From Fictibacillus norfolkensis (GTDB taxonomy: Bacteria > Bacillota > Bacilli > Bacillales > Fictibacillaceae), in contig NZ_JACSQM010000007.1 in NCBI RefSeq assembly GCF_014836645.1, positions 62,001-126,000 of the forward strand: a stretch of 64,000 nucleotides of DNA, in the 5' to 3' direction. Below the pieces are notes generated by a model. The model did no database searches, was not told the DNA's origin, and saw nothing but the letters and a program-made list of their open reading frames with translations. The translations under genes were made by a program, and so were the position numbers. This document shows, in pieces, positions 8,354 to 16,731 of this stretch; position 1 is the first letter of the stretch, and each line of letters opens with the position of its first letter.

Positions 8354-9824
8354 TGTCATCACCTTGACGTGTTTTGTCTTTTGGAAACATAGATGCTGAA
8401 CGTTTTTTATTGAGTGGGAATGGAGCTTTTAAAATCGTTTTGAATGTATCCGCTACGTTCGGTGTAGCAAATGAAGCCAAGTATGGATAATCAAAGGAAC
8501 GGAGAGAACTCAGCATTAAGAACAAACTTAACATTGCTATAAAAAAACCAAATAGACCGAACATGCCACACATGACTAAAGTGAAAATTCTTAAGTATAA
8601 CAGATTACCGCTTAGAGATTGGTTTACAAAGGTATAGCTTGCAATCATGGTAATCGCAACGATTACGAGTGTTGTAGGAGAGGTGAGCCCCGCGCGAATA
8701 GCAGCGTCCCCTACGATTAATCCACCTAAAACGGCGACGGTCTGACCTACGGCTCTTGGTAATCTTGCTCCAGCTTCTTTAAAAAGTTCAAATAAGGTGA
8801 CCATAATAAACATTTCCAATGGTAAAGAGAGAGGAAGCCCTGTTCGGGAAAGGGTCAATGTAGCGAGCAACGGGTAGGGAAGCTGATCTTGATGAAATGT
8901 AGTTAAAGCAACCCATAATCCTGGTAAAGTTATCGTGGTAAACAGACCCGTGAAACGCAGCAATCGTTCGAACGAAACCATATAAAAACTGGCATGAGCA
9001 TCTTCTGGTGATTTTAAGGTGATTCCAAGGGAAGCTGGACCAATCAGAACTGTTGGTGAACCATCTACAATAATAATAAATCTTCCTTGGATAAGGGATT
9101 GAACGGCTAGGTCTGGTCTTCCTGTGTTATGAAGCAAGGGTAAGAGAGAGAACATGCTATCAGACAATTCTTCCTCTAGTTCACTGCTTGAAACTAAGGC
9201 ATCGATATCGATTTTTGAGATTCTTTGCTCCACACGTTTAAGTAGATCAGGATCAATAATATCATTTATATAAAGTAAGGAAACAGACGTTTGAGTTCTT
9301 CTCCCAATCGTAAAGGATTTACTGTGCAAGGACGACGTTTTAAGGCGTTTTCGAATGAGCGCAAAATTCGTCTCTAAGTCTTCAATAAATCCATCTCGTG
9401 CACCTCTGATCGAGATTTCAGTATTGGATTCTTCTGGTGAACGATTGGGTGTTTTCGCAAGGTTTACAGTGAAGAGCGTTTTTGTGCCAGCGATCATGAT
9501 GAGCACTTGACCTGAAAAAATAGCATGCTCAATTTTTTGTTTGTGTTCAGCATCAATCACCATCTCGTGAACTACATACCGTGCGCCAAGTGTGTTACGA
9601 TTCAGAGGTTCATTACGGCTTAGGACACTTTCTAAAAAGGGAAGCAGGCTTTCTTCGAGTAGATAGATATCTGTTACACCTTTACAGAACATGACGATGA
9701 GAGAAGTGTCTATCGATTCATTACATATGTCTTTTTTTATGATGATATCGTGGTTTTCATTAAACCAAGATAAAAGTTCATCTGTTTTTGAAGAATCTTT
9801 TTCTCTTTTGTTTAAAAATTTCAT
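8343..9824 (-). CDS. germinant receptor A subunit (GerA/SpoVAF family), receptor 1
   Basis: A subunit of a GerA-type nutrient receptor, 493 residues. The hydrophilic N-terminal part (about 1-290) contains the family signatures NRSPEESNTEISIRGARDGF and SMFSLLPLLHNTGRPDLAVQ, and GRFIIIVDGSP; it is followed by about five membrane helices with LPLEMFIMVTLFELFKEAGARLP and a short tail. AGGAG precedes the ATG. It lies ten bases after the B subunit gene. In GerA complexes this protein, with the B subunit, forms the germinant-gated channel in the inner spore membrane. Confidence 0.95.
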   Translation of the reverse strand: MKFLNKREKDSSKTDELLSWFNENHDIIIKKDICNESIDTSLIVMFCKGVTDIYLLEESLLPFLESVLSRNEPLNRNTLGARYVVHEMVIDAEHKQKIEHAIFSGQVLIMIAGTKTLFTVNLAKTPNRSPEESNTEISIRGARDGFIEDLETNFALIRKRLKTSSLHSKSFTIGRRTQTSVSLLYINDIIDPDLLKRVEQRISKIDIDALVSSSELEEELSDSMFSLLPLLHNTGRPDLAVQSLIQGRFIIIVDGSPTVLIGPASLGITLKSPEDAHASFYMVSFERLLRFTGLFTTITLPGLWVALTTFHQDQLPYPLLATLTLSRTGLPLSLPLEMFIMVTLFELFKEAGARLPRAVGQTVAVLGGLIVGDAAIRAGLTSPTTLVIVAITMIASYTFVNQSLSGNLLYLRIFTLVMCGMFGLFGFFIAMLSLFLMLSSLRSFDYPYLASFATPNVADTFKTILKAPFPLNKKRSASMFPKDKTRQGDDNEK

Positions 9825-9834
9825 GATGGACTCC

Positions 9835-10899
9835 TCATTTCTTCAGCAATACGGCAATACAGATCGTAGAGATCAAAGGCAAAATGATAAATAGTTGTAC
9901 AGGAAAAAAGTAATCAAATAAAAAGTTAAAGATCGTAATGTTTGATACCGGTGCGAGTGTATATGCAACTGCAGAGCCATACATGGCAGCAATGATCCAA
10001 ATCTTATGTTTTCTTGTTTCAAATAGATTCCAAACTAAGAGCATGAGCAAGCTTATTCGGATAAAAGCCCCTGAAATCCATTGGAATATAGACAAAAAGT
10101 CCATACGGGTAATTTCTTTTGAAATGGTTAAAAGTTTCCATTGTTCAAATGCTGGATAACGCAGGTTATTCGCTTCATACGGACCAAACTCAGCGATGGC
10201 TGCCATCGTTGGCCCGAGCATCAAACCCATAAGGACAAAGGCGACAAGAAAGATGTGACGCCACTTTAGTTGCTTCTTTGTTGAATGTACAAGGAACAAG
10301 AGGGTGCTTAGCTCGGTTAACCCCGATAGAACATATGTCCCGCCTTTCACTATTGGAGTCCAGCCATGTTCAGCTATCGGAAGAAGCATTGAATAGTCTT
10401 TATGTTGAAGATTTCCAACCGCAATAAAAATACCTAATGTTGCGACCAAAGGTAAAAGGAGCATAGACACGATCCCTAGCTCTTGAAGTCCTTTAAAGGT
10501 GCCAAAGAAACAAAGAATTCCCAATAATAGGGCAAGAACAATGATAGGCGTATCAGCTAAATAGTTTGTTTTTGTCCAAGTGATTGTGTCCCGAAATGTT
10601 ATGATTGCATTCAAATAGAAGTAAAGAATAAAAATAACGGTAAGCAGATAAAAGGGGAACGGACCGAGCCGCGCTTTTACATATGCTGTGAAATTTTGAT
10701 TGTCTAACTTCTTTAAAACAGAGCCAATAAGCAAAATGAATAATAGATAAGGAACAATGGATATGAGGATACTGACCCAAGCGTCTCTTCCAGAAGCTGA
10801 AAGAATAACAGGGATAATCAGCACATGGTTAACTAAACCGGAAGAAAGGATGAGCAGAAAGTAGATATGTATAGGGGCTACACCAGGTTGTATTCTCAT
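9835..10899 (-). CDS. germinant receptor B subunit (GerB, APC-type permease fold), receptor 1
   Basis: Membrane protein of 354 residues with about ten helices; the GerB family shares the amino-acid permease fold and binds the nutrient germinant. PGVAPIHIYFLLILSSG at the N-terminus and the central loop with LLPIAEHGWTPIVKGG are typical of GerB proteins. It is the first gene of this operon, with AAGGAGGTGG upstream of the ATG and a sigma-G promoter behind that. Having B first is unusual; A-B-C and A-C-B are the common orders. Confidence 0.93.
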   Translation of the reverse strand: MRIQPGVAPIHIYFLLILSSGLVNHVLIIPVILSASGRDAWVSILISIVPYLLFILLIGSVLKKLDNQNFTAYVKARLGPFPFYLLTVIFILYFYLNAIITFRDTITWTKTNYLADTPIIVLALLLGILCFFGTFKGLQELGIVSMLLLPLVATLGIFIAVGNLQHKDYSMLLPIAEHGWTPIVKGGTYVLSGLTELSTLLFLVHSTKKQLKWRHIFLVAFVLMGLMLGPTMAAIAEFGPYEANNLRYPAFEQWKLLTISKEITRMDFLSIFQWISGAFIRISLLMLLVWNLFETRKHKIWIIAAMYGSAVAYTLAPVSNITIFNFLFDYFFPVQLFIILPLISTICIAVLLKK

Positions 10900-10926
10900 G
10901 CTTTTCCCACCTCCTTGAATATGAGT

Positions 10927-10956
10927 TAGTATTCTAAAATCTGTTAAGGTTTATGC
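10927..10956 (-). promoter_or_regulatory. sigma-G promoter of germinant receptor operon 1
   Basis: On the minus strand GCATA (10956-10952) is followed, after exactly 18 bases, by AATACTA (10933-10927). This matches the forespore sigma-G pattern GCATA-N18-CATACTA with one change, and lies just upstream of the ribosome site of the B subunit gene. Confidence 0.75.
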
Positions 10957-10992
10957 GAAATCAAAACTGTCAAAAGAAGTGGAAGCTTAGGC

Positions 10993-11028
10993 AAAAAAAA
11001 AGAGGCATAACCTAAATAGGCAGACCTC
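10993..11028 (-). terminator. terminator after the small membrane protein gene
   Basis: On the minus strand GAGG/CCTC and CCTA/TAGG pair within 11028-11002, followed by nine T residues. It closes the 94-residue gene at 11031-11315. Confidence 0.7.
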
Positions 11029-11030
11029 CT

Positions 11031-11315
11031 TTAATCGATTTTTGATTTTATGTATTGAATATAACCTTCACGGTGCCCGGGTTTGTCTAGCACTTTTCGA
11101 ACATAATAGGGATCTTTCAATAGTCCATTTTTTTTGTCGAGCTCGATCCATTCTGCTAATTCAGAATCGCTGATCAAAATGTTGTACCAATCTTGTTTGT
11201 CTAGCTCTTCCCAAAGTGAACGAATATCAGGTTCCTTTATTTTTAGAATGTGTTTTTGAAAGATTTCTATAAAAAAACCTGCAGTCAGTAAACAGAGCAA
11301 TAGAAATAGCAGCAT
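11031..11315 (-). CDS. small membrane-anchored protein of unknown function
   Basis: 94 residues that I cannot assign. Residues 1-18 form one hydrophobic helix (Leu/Phe-rich, likely an uncleaved anchor), followed by a charged soluble part with many Asp/Glu/Lys and aromatic residues (LWEELDKQDWY, ELAEWIELDKK). GGAGG is well spaced from the ATG and a terminator follows closely, so it looks like a real single-gene unit. It lies between germinant receptor operon 1 and yqfW, both on the same strand, but no link to either is shown. Confidence 0.7.
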   Translation of the reverse strand: MLLFLLLCLLTAGFFIEIFQKHILKIKEPDIRSLWEELDKQDWYNILISDSELAEWIELDKKNGLLKDPYYVRKVLDKPGHREGYIQYIKSKID

Positions 11316-11357
11316 AACGGTAAACCTCCATTTTGTCTAACATATCAAATATAAGCC

Positions 11358-11393
11358 AAAAAAAATAGACGCAGGGGCTGCGTGCTATTTTTT
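11358..11393 (-). terminator. terminator overlapping the end of yqfW
   Basis: AATAGACGCAG (11364-11374) pairs imperfectly with CTGCGTGCTATT (11378-11389); the A run on the plus strand becomes the T tail on the minus strand. The stop codon of yqfW lies inside the stem. Confidence 0.7.
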
Positions 11394-11963
11394 GTCAGTA
11401 TGTTTTTTGATGATTTCTTTTAACTCAGACCAATTCGTTAAACGGGGCATGTCTAAATCTTTGTTGTAATTCTGATGTCTAACATAAAGCTGAACAGGTT
11501 CTTCTGTTAGCGTATTTAAGACATTAGGCTTATCATCAAAGTAAAAGTCCAGCTTTAAATCTTTGATCGTATGGATTTTCTCCTCATCTTTCATACCACA
11601 GAAGAAGCGTCCTTCTTGCACAGGAAATCCAGCATTCTCGACCCATTTCTTAGTTTCTTCACAATGGTTGGCAGGTCTCGCAGTAATGTAGAAAATTTCG
11701 TGACCTTCTTTATCGAGTTCTTGTAACACTTCAATGGCATCCGGGTAAGCAGGACAATCCGTAAAATAGATCTCTTCCATAGAATCGATCCACATCTGAT
11801 TGCCTTCCTGTTTTGAGAGACCGAACGGTTCGTGAATCTCCAGAGTTTCAATCGTGTCAAAGACATCAATCGGTACATCTTGTTTTAATTTTTTATTGTA
11901 GATATGAAAAGCATGTTGGCGAAGATTAATCAGTGTATCATCAATGTCAAATCCAAATCTCAT
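11385..11963 (-). CDS. yqfW: putative 5'(3')-nucleotidase, YqfW type (HAD superfamily)
   Basis: HAD-superfamily phosphatase of 192 residues related to deoxyribonucleotidases of the NT5C group. The nucleophile motif DIDDTL gives Asp6 and Asp8; motif II is in IFYITARP, motif III is a Lys-rich helix, and FYFDDKPN supplies the acidic motif IV. It should remove phosphate from a nucleotide in the cytoplasm, with Mg2+. It starts 12 bases after the ribD stop codon, so it may be transcribed with ribA2-ribD; this could place it with flavin nucleotide metabolism, but that is only a guess from position. Confidence 0.85.
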   Translation of the reverse strand: MRFGFDIDDTLINLRQHAFHIYNKKLKQDVPIDVFDTIETLEIHEPFGLSKQEGNQMWIDSMEEIYFTDCPAYPDAIEVLQELDKEGHEIFYITARPANHCEETKKWVENAGFPVQEGRFFCGMKDEEKIHTIKDLKLDFYFDDKPNVLNTLTEEPVQLYVRHQNYNKDLDMPRLTNWSELKEIIKKHTDKK

Positions 11964-11975
11964 TATATATACCTC

Positions 11976-13064
11976 TTATTCGTATTTAGGATAACTACTG
12001 AATTTATAGTCAGGTCCGATTGGGGTAACCGTAAGATTCTTCAGTTCGATGGCATCAGACATCTTTTCGATTCCAGTCCCACCAAAAAAGGAAGGTGAAT
12101 GCTGGCCACCGATCAGCTTAGGTGCGATGTAGAAAACCGCTTTATCAACAAGTTTGTTTTCTAGGAATGAAGCGTTGATCGTACCACCGCCCTCAATCAA
12201 AAGGGAAGAGATTAAATTGCTTCCTAGTGTTTTTAAAACTTCGAGCGGGTTAACTTGTGATTCACCAGCAATAAACACTTTTACACCGTGAGCTTCAAGT
12301 TTGAGCTTTTTTTGCTTGTCATAATTTTCGGTAGTGAATACCCAGGTTTCAGCTTGATTGTCTCTTACAACTTTAGATTCTAAAGGAATCTTAAGTGTCG
12401 AGTCCATAATCACTCGAAGCGGATTTCGACCATTCGGAATTCTAGTCGTTAGTTCAGGGTCATCATGAATGACCGTATTAACGCCTACGAGTATAGCTCG
12501 ATTTTCATTTCTCATTTTATGCACATCTTCACGTGATTCTGGTGATGTGATCCATTTGCTGTTGTTCGCATGGCTTGCAATTTTTCCATCAAGCGTGATA
12601 CCTGACTTTAGAGTTACAAAAGGGATCTTCTGGACGATGAACTTGTTGAATACTTCATTCATTCTTTCTGATTCTTCATGAAGCACTCCAGTCTCCACTT
12701 CAATTCCAGCATCTTTTAAAATCTTCACGCCTTTTCCAGAGACAAGAGGGTTCGGATCTAATGCGGCAATGACCACTTTTTTAATGCCTGCTTCTACAAT
12801 CGCCATAGCACACGGTCCCGTTCGCCCATGATGGGAGCAGGGTTCTAGTGTAACATAAATCGTACCACCTTTCGCCTTATCCCCAGCCATACGAATGGCA
12901 TGGATTTCTGCGTGTGGTTCTCCTGCCTTAAGATGTGTACCTACTCCGACGATTTCGTTGTGGTTTACGATCACAGACCCTACTAACGGATTGGGGTCTG
13001 TTTGTCCTTTCATTGCTTTAGCATTATTTAAGGCGAGCTGCATGTAGAATTCATGACTACTCAT
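11976..13064 (-). CDS. ribD: RibD: pyrimidine deaminase / uracil reductase
   Basis: Bifunctional enzyme of riboflavin synthesis, 362 residues. The N-terminal deaminase has the zinc ligands of HAE (His51, Glu53) and PCSHHGRTGPC (Cys76, Cys85). The reductase half begins about residue 145 with LKSGITLDGKIA, includes the VGVNTVIHDDPELT motif and ends with LIEGGGT and the FYIAPKLIGG strand. I choose the ATG at 13064, because AAGGGG is nine bases upstream of it; the earlier ATG at 13082 has no ribosome site. It overlaps the end of the GTP cyclohydrolase II gene by eight bases. No FMN riboswitch lies upstream of this pair. Confidence 0.94.
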   Translation of the reverse strand: MSSHEFYMQLALNNAKAMKGQTDPNPLVGSVIVNHNEIVGVGTHLKAGEPHAEIHAIRMAGDKAKGGTIYVTLEPCSHHGRTGPCAMAIVEAGIKKVVIAALDPNPLVSGKGVKILKDAGIEVETGVLHEESERMNEVFNKFIVQKIPFVTLKSGITLDGKIASHANNSKWITSPESREDVHKMRNENRAILVGVNTVIHDDPELTTRIPNGRNPLRVIMDSTLKIPLESKVVRDNQAETWVFTTENYDKQKKLKLEAHGVKVFIAGESQVNPLEVLKTLGSNLISSLLIEGGGTINASFLENKLVDKAVFYIAPKLIGGQHSPSFFGGTGIEKMSDAIELKNLTVTPIGPDYKFSSYPKYE

Positions 13065-13812
13065 TCGTAAATACCCCTTCATCTAAATGCCCAGATCGAT
13101 TGATCTTGGTTTGCAAATACTTCTCGTTGTATTCAGATACATCACCCCAGATGGGTGCTCGTGCTGTAACAGAAAGACCCGCCTGATGGAGTGCTTCTAG
13201 TTTTTTCGGATTGTTGGTAATAAGTGTAACAGGCTTTGAACGAAGTGCTTTAAGTACTTCTATAGCATCTTCATAATTTCTAGAATCATCTACAAATCCA
13301 AGGCTTTCATTAGCCTCTACTGTATCTTGTCCATTTTCCTGAAGCAGATAAGCCATTGCTTTACTAAATAGACCGATACCACGGCCTTCATGGTTTGCTA
13401 AATAAAAGAGTGCACCTGTACCATGTTCTACGATCATTTTCATCGACTGCTTGAGCTGATAACCGCAGTCACATCGCTTGCTGCCAAAAATATCACCTGT
13501 GTGGCAAATCGAATGCATACGAATAAGAGCTTCCTCATTGTATGCAAAGTCACCATAAACCAAAACGCTGGATTGCTGATATTCTGCCAAGTTGGCAGAG
13601 GAAAGCTTATCGATCACTTCTTCAAAGTTTTCAGTCTGCTCACAGCCTTCTAGCCAGCAGTACCAATTGAAAACAACGGTTTCACCATATAGGTTAACAG
13701 GAAGTTTGATAGGTCCTACCAAATAGATAGCACCTTCATCTTTTTTGATTAGTTGTATTTTATCTTCAAGGATAGAAAGAACTTTTTCTTTTAAGTTTTT
13801 ACTTTGTAACAT
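13057..13812 (-). CDS. ribA: GTP cyclohydrolase II paralogue (stand-alone RibA)
   Basis: 251 residues. The GTP cyclohydrolase II core keeps the zinc cysteines 103, 114 and 116 (SICHTGDIFG, CDCGYQ), the Tyr155 equivalent of E. coli Tyr105, and Asp176/Arg178 in LGFVDDSRN. The strict RQEGR of RibBA is NHEGR here. The first 90 residues are divergent and longer than in RibBA and include WYCWLEGCEQ. Expected reaction: GTP to 2,5-diamino-6-ribosylamino-4-pyrimidinone phosphate, formate and pyrophosphate. The ATG at 13812 has AAAAGGGG seven bases upstream. A second such domain is in ribBA at 30405-31598, so this copy may provide riboswitch-independent flux or feed another pathway. Confidence 0.9.
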   Translation of the reverse strand: MLQSKNLKEKVLSILEDKIQLIKKDEGAIYLVGPIKLPVNLYGETVVFNWYCWLEGCEQTENFEEVIDKLSSANLAEYQQSSVLVYGDFAYNEEALIRMHSICHTGDIFGSKRCDCGYQLKQSMKMIVEHGTGALFYLANHEGRGIGLFSKAMAYLLQENGQDTVEANESLGFVDDSRNYEDAIEVLKALRSKPVTLITNNPKKLEALHQAGLSVTARAPIWGDVSEYNEKYLQTKINRSGHLDEGVFTNE

Positions 13813-14136
13813 ACTTATACCCCTTTTATAGTTCATACGTATTTTGTCGGTTACTTCGGTGAATATGTTTATTTTATACCAGATAAATCGATTGAAAGTA
13901 GTGTTTTGCTCTCAATGGAAAAAAAAGCATCGAACTAACTCATCAGAAGATGGTTCAATCCTTATGTTTAAGTAGGGTTAAGAGAAAAATGCCGATTTCT
14001 ATGTGACGGACATATATCTCTTCTTATATATATGGAATAATTCAATGATAGCGTGTATGTTAGACTATTCTGCTTGATCATTTAGGTAATGATTTAAAAG
14101 TCAGATCGATTAGGTGAACACAAAATTCAAGATTCT
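13813..14136. other. AT-rich gene-free stretch
   Basis: 324 bases with no convincing gene. Near 13919-13962 a weak minus-strand hairpin (GAAC/GTTC plus CATC/GATG) precedes a T run and could terminate the small gene at 14137-14283. The part next to ribA should contain its promoter, but no clear -35/-10 pair stands out. Confidence 0.4.
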
Positions 14137-14283
14137 CTAGAAATATTTAGTAAGAATGATAGCGAGTCCTCCTAAAAGAGCAATGCCATAATTGAAGATC
14201 AAATGATTATTATCGTTTTTCTCTCCTTCTGAACGGAAGAGCTGATCAAAGGCTTTATGACGATATTTTGTTTCGTTAATCAT
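14137..14283 (-). CDS. small one-helix membrane protein, 48 residues
   Basis: An open frame of 48 codons starting ATGATTAACGAAACA (minus strand). The N-terminal 27 residues are charged (KYRHKAFDQLFRSEGEKNDN) and the C-terminal part is a hydrophobic helix, LIFNYGIALLGGLAIIL, ending in TKYF. A GAAAGGA site lies 14 bases upstream of the ATG, and 11 bases upstream of a preceding in-frame TTG. This soluble-then-membrane arrangement is that of a tail-anchored small protein. Function unknown; support is a coherent hydropathy pattern and the ribosome site only. Confidence 0.5.
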   Translation of the reverse strand: MINETKYRHKAFDQLFRSEGEKNDNNHLIFNYGIALLGGLAIILTKYF

Positions 14284-14449
14284 CAAGTTCTCAGCGTCCT
14301 TTCAAAGTTTAAATGGCAGTTCTACCTGCTAGTATACGCTTTCATCAATAATTATTCAAAATATTCAAACTATTAAGAGCGGCAATAAAGGTACACCATG
14401 AAGTGTACCCTCCTGAAGATTTTTGTTTTTTCTTATTTAGAACAAGTTT

Positions 14450-15916
14450 TTAGTGTGCTGCCATTTTTGCCTCTGCTTTATCATGTACGGCAAGTTTCTT
14501 TATCAGTGATTGACTAGATGCGTTGAGTCCAGTTATTTGAACTTCTGTTCCGTTCTGGCGATATTTTAAGATAACTTTATCGATGGCACCTACCGCAGAA
14601 TCATCCCAAACATGAGATTGCGACAAATCGATCGTAACAAGCTCTACATGTTCTGAAAAGTCAAACTGTGAAACAAAATCTGTTACAGATGCAAAGAATA
14701 ACTGTCCTTTTACAATATATAATTTGGTATTGTTATCAATCTTAGAAGATATCTCAACTTTTGAAATTTTAGCGGCAAAGAACAGTGCACTTAAGATAAC
14801 ACCGGCTAGAACTCCTTTTGAAAGATCATGAGTAAGCACCACTGTAACGACGGTCACGATCATAACAGCAGCATCAGTCTTAGGCATTTTATGAAGCTTT
14901 GTTAAAGAAGACCAATCAAAAGTTCCGATGGATACCATGATCATAACTCCAACTAACGCGGCCATTGGAATCATCGATAGCAGGTCGTTGAGCAGGATGA
15001 TTAGTATCATTAAGAATGCTCCAGCAACAAATGTAGAAAGTCTCCCTCTGCCACCAGATTTAACGTTGATAACCGATTGACCAATCATTGCACAGCCTGC
15101 CATCCCTCCAAAGAATCCTGTAACAATATTCGCGATTCCTTGTCCTTTTGCTTCTCTATTTTTATCGCTATCCGTATCTGTCATATCATCTATGATCTGA
15201 GCAGTCAGTAGAGACTCTAAAAGTCCAACCAGAGCTAAAGCAAACGAGTATGGAAAAATAATCTGTAATGTCTCAAATGTTAATGGAATATCAGGTATTA
15301 AAAACATCGGAAGAGCTTGAGTTAATTCACCCATGTCGCCTACCGTTCGTACCGTTGAACCTGACATAACAGCTATGATGGTGATCACTATAATGGCGAT
15401 CAGAGGAGAAGGCACAGCTTTTGTGACTTTCGGGAAAAGGTAAATAATCGCTAAAGCTCCTGCAACCATCGCGTACATTACCCATGACTCTCCAACAAAA
15501 TGAGGGAGCTGGGCACTAAATATTAGAATGGCTAGTGCATTAACAAATCCGACCATCACTGAACGTGGGATGAATTTCATATATTTCCCCAGCTTTAATA
15601 CTCCGATCAGTATTTGGATTACACCTGTAAGCACGGTTGCGGCTAAAAGGTATTGCAGCCCATGGTCTGCAACAAGGGTGACCATGACAAGAGCCATTGC
15701 TCCGGTTGCGGCTGAAATCATTCCCGGTCTTCCGCCTAGAAAGGCGATTACAACGGCAATACAAAATGAGGCGTATAAACCTACCATAGGGTCTACACCT
15801 GCAATGATGGAGAAAGCGATCGCCTCTGGAATAAGAGCCAATCCGACTACAAGGCCGGCAAGGACATCTCCGTGAATGTTCCCAAACCACTCCTGTTTTA
15901 TTTTATTTAGATCCAA
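14450..15916 (-). CDS. SulP/SLC26-family anion transporter with STAS domain
   Basis: About 488 residues: ten to twelve membrane helices beginning [37 protein letters not shown] (family signature, residues about 17-50), then a C-terminal STAS domain (about 395-480) with [20 protein letters not shown]. The family carries sulphate, bicarbonate or other anions with protons or sodium; which one is not clear. No ATG is available. AGAGGTG directly abuts the GTG at 15925, so the TTG at 15916 is better spaced and chosen here. An inverted repeat lies in the leader. Confidence 0.88.
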   Translation of the reverse strand: MDLNKIKQEWFGNIHGDVLAGLVVGLALIPEAIAFSIIAGVDPMVGLYASFCIAVVIAFLGGRPGMISAATGAMALVMVTLVADHGLQYLLAATVLTGVIQILIGVLKLGKYMKFIPRSVMVGFVNALAILIFSAQLPHFVGESWVMYAMVAGALAIIYLFPKVTKAVPSPLIAIIVITIIAVMSGSTVRTVGDMGELTQALPMFLIPDIPLTFETLQIIFPYSFALALVGLLESLLTAQIIDDMTDTDSDKNREAKGQGIANIVTGFFGGMAGCAMIGQSVINVKSGGRGRLSTFVAGAFLMILIILLNDLLSMIPMAALVGVMIMVSIGTFDWSSLTKLHKMPKTDAAVMIVTVVTVVLTHDLSKGVLAGVILSALFFAAKISKVEISSKIDNNTKLYIVKGQLFFASVTDFVSQFDFSEHVELVTIDLSQSHVWDDSAVGAIDKVILKYRQNGTEVQITGLNASSQSLIKKLAVHDKAEAKMAAH

Positions 15917-15957
15917 CAGAAACACACCTCTTTCTTTATGATGAAAACTGTTTTTTG

Positions 15958-15980
15958 ACTTTCAACTCTCATGAAAGTCG
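15958..15980. promoter_or_regulatory. inverted repeat upstream of the SulP gene
   Basis: GACTTTCA (15958-15965) and TGAAAGTC (15973-15980) form a perfect eight-base inverted repeat around a seven-base centre, 42 bases before the gene start. There is no T tail on the gene strand, so an operator or leader hairpin is more likely than a terminator. Confidence 0.5.
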
Positions 15981-16150
15981 GGGTCCGATGTCAACGCGTT
16001 TGATTATAACATGGATAGTAAAAATGAAGTAACAGAATGTAAGCGTATAAATAAGTTTTTTTCTTTCATTTTTATTGAATTTCTTGTTTTTTCGGAGCAT
16101 TAGTAGAAAAATACAATTATATGATTTACATAAGGGAAAGGGTTGAGGAT

Positions 16151-16672
16151 ATGGAGAAGGTAACAGAAGGATATGAGTACGCAGATTACTATAAGGGGTA
16201 TGTAAGCTTAGTACCTGAAGGGGATATCGTTCAAGTACTAACGAATCAGATGCAAGAAACAGTTGGAATCGTAAGCATTTTAAATGATGAACAGCTTTCT
16301 TACCGCTATGCAACAGGGAAGTGGAGCATTAAAGAAGTGATCGGCCACATTACAGATACGGAGAGAATCATGAGCTATCGTTTACTATCCATCGCACGAG
16401 GAGAAACAACCTCACTTCCTGGATATGACGAAAATGCTTATGTAGAGGAAGCCGGCTTTGATGAAATCCCGATAAGAGATTTGCTAGAAAATTTTGTTGC
16501 AGTGCGTTTGGCTACAATCCAGCTTATTAAAAGTTTGAGCAAGAAGGCTTTAGAAAGGAAAGGAACGGCAAATGGGCATCCCGTTACCACTCGTGCTCTA
16601 ATGATGATCATAGCCGGTCATGAGATACACCATCGCCATATTATTGTAGAGCGATACTTAACCAAAAATTAA
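16151..16672 (+). CDS. DinB-superfamily protein
   Basis: Four-helix-bundle protein of 173 residues with the three-histidine metal site of the DinB/YfiT group: KWSIKEVIGHITDTER supplies one His and AGHEIHHRHIIVERYL the others. Members include thiol transferases (bacillithiol-dependent) and many without known activity; the GHITDTER/HHRHI pattern fits that group, but the substrate is unknown. I start it at the ATG at 16151 (AAAGG eight bases upstream) rather than the ATG at 16121, which has no ribosome site. A strong terminator follows. Confidence 0.82.
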   Translation: MEKVTEGYEYADYYKGYVSLVPEGDIVQVLTNQMQETVGIVSILNDEQLSYRYATGKWSIKEVIGHITDTERIMSYRLLSIARGETTSLPGYDENAYVEEAGFDEIPIRDLLENFVAVRLATIQLIKSLSKKALERKGTANGHPVTTRALMMIIAGHEIHHRHIIVERYLTKN

Positions 16673-16688
16673 ACACATGTTTAAAAGA

Positions 16689-16722
16689 GAGTCGATGTCA
16701 TCCTGATATCGACTCGTTTTTG
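16689..16722 (+). terminator. terminator after the DinB-type gene
   Basis: GAGTCGAT (16689-16696) pairs with ATCGACTC (16708-16715), followed by GTTTTTG. Confidence 0.85.
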
Positions 16723-16731
16723 TGTGTAAGA

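Noticed and set aside
15528..15890. Two 115-codon frames overlapping the SulP gene
   Set aside because: Both are shadows of a high-GC part of the transporter gene, which has complete family motifs.
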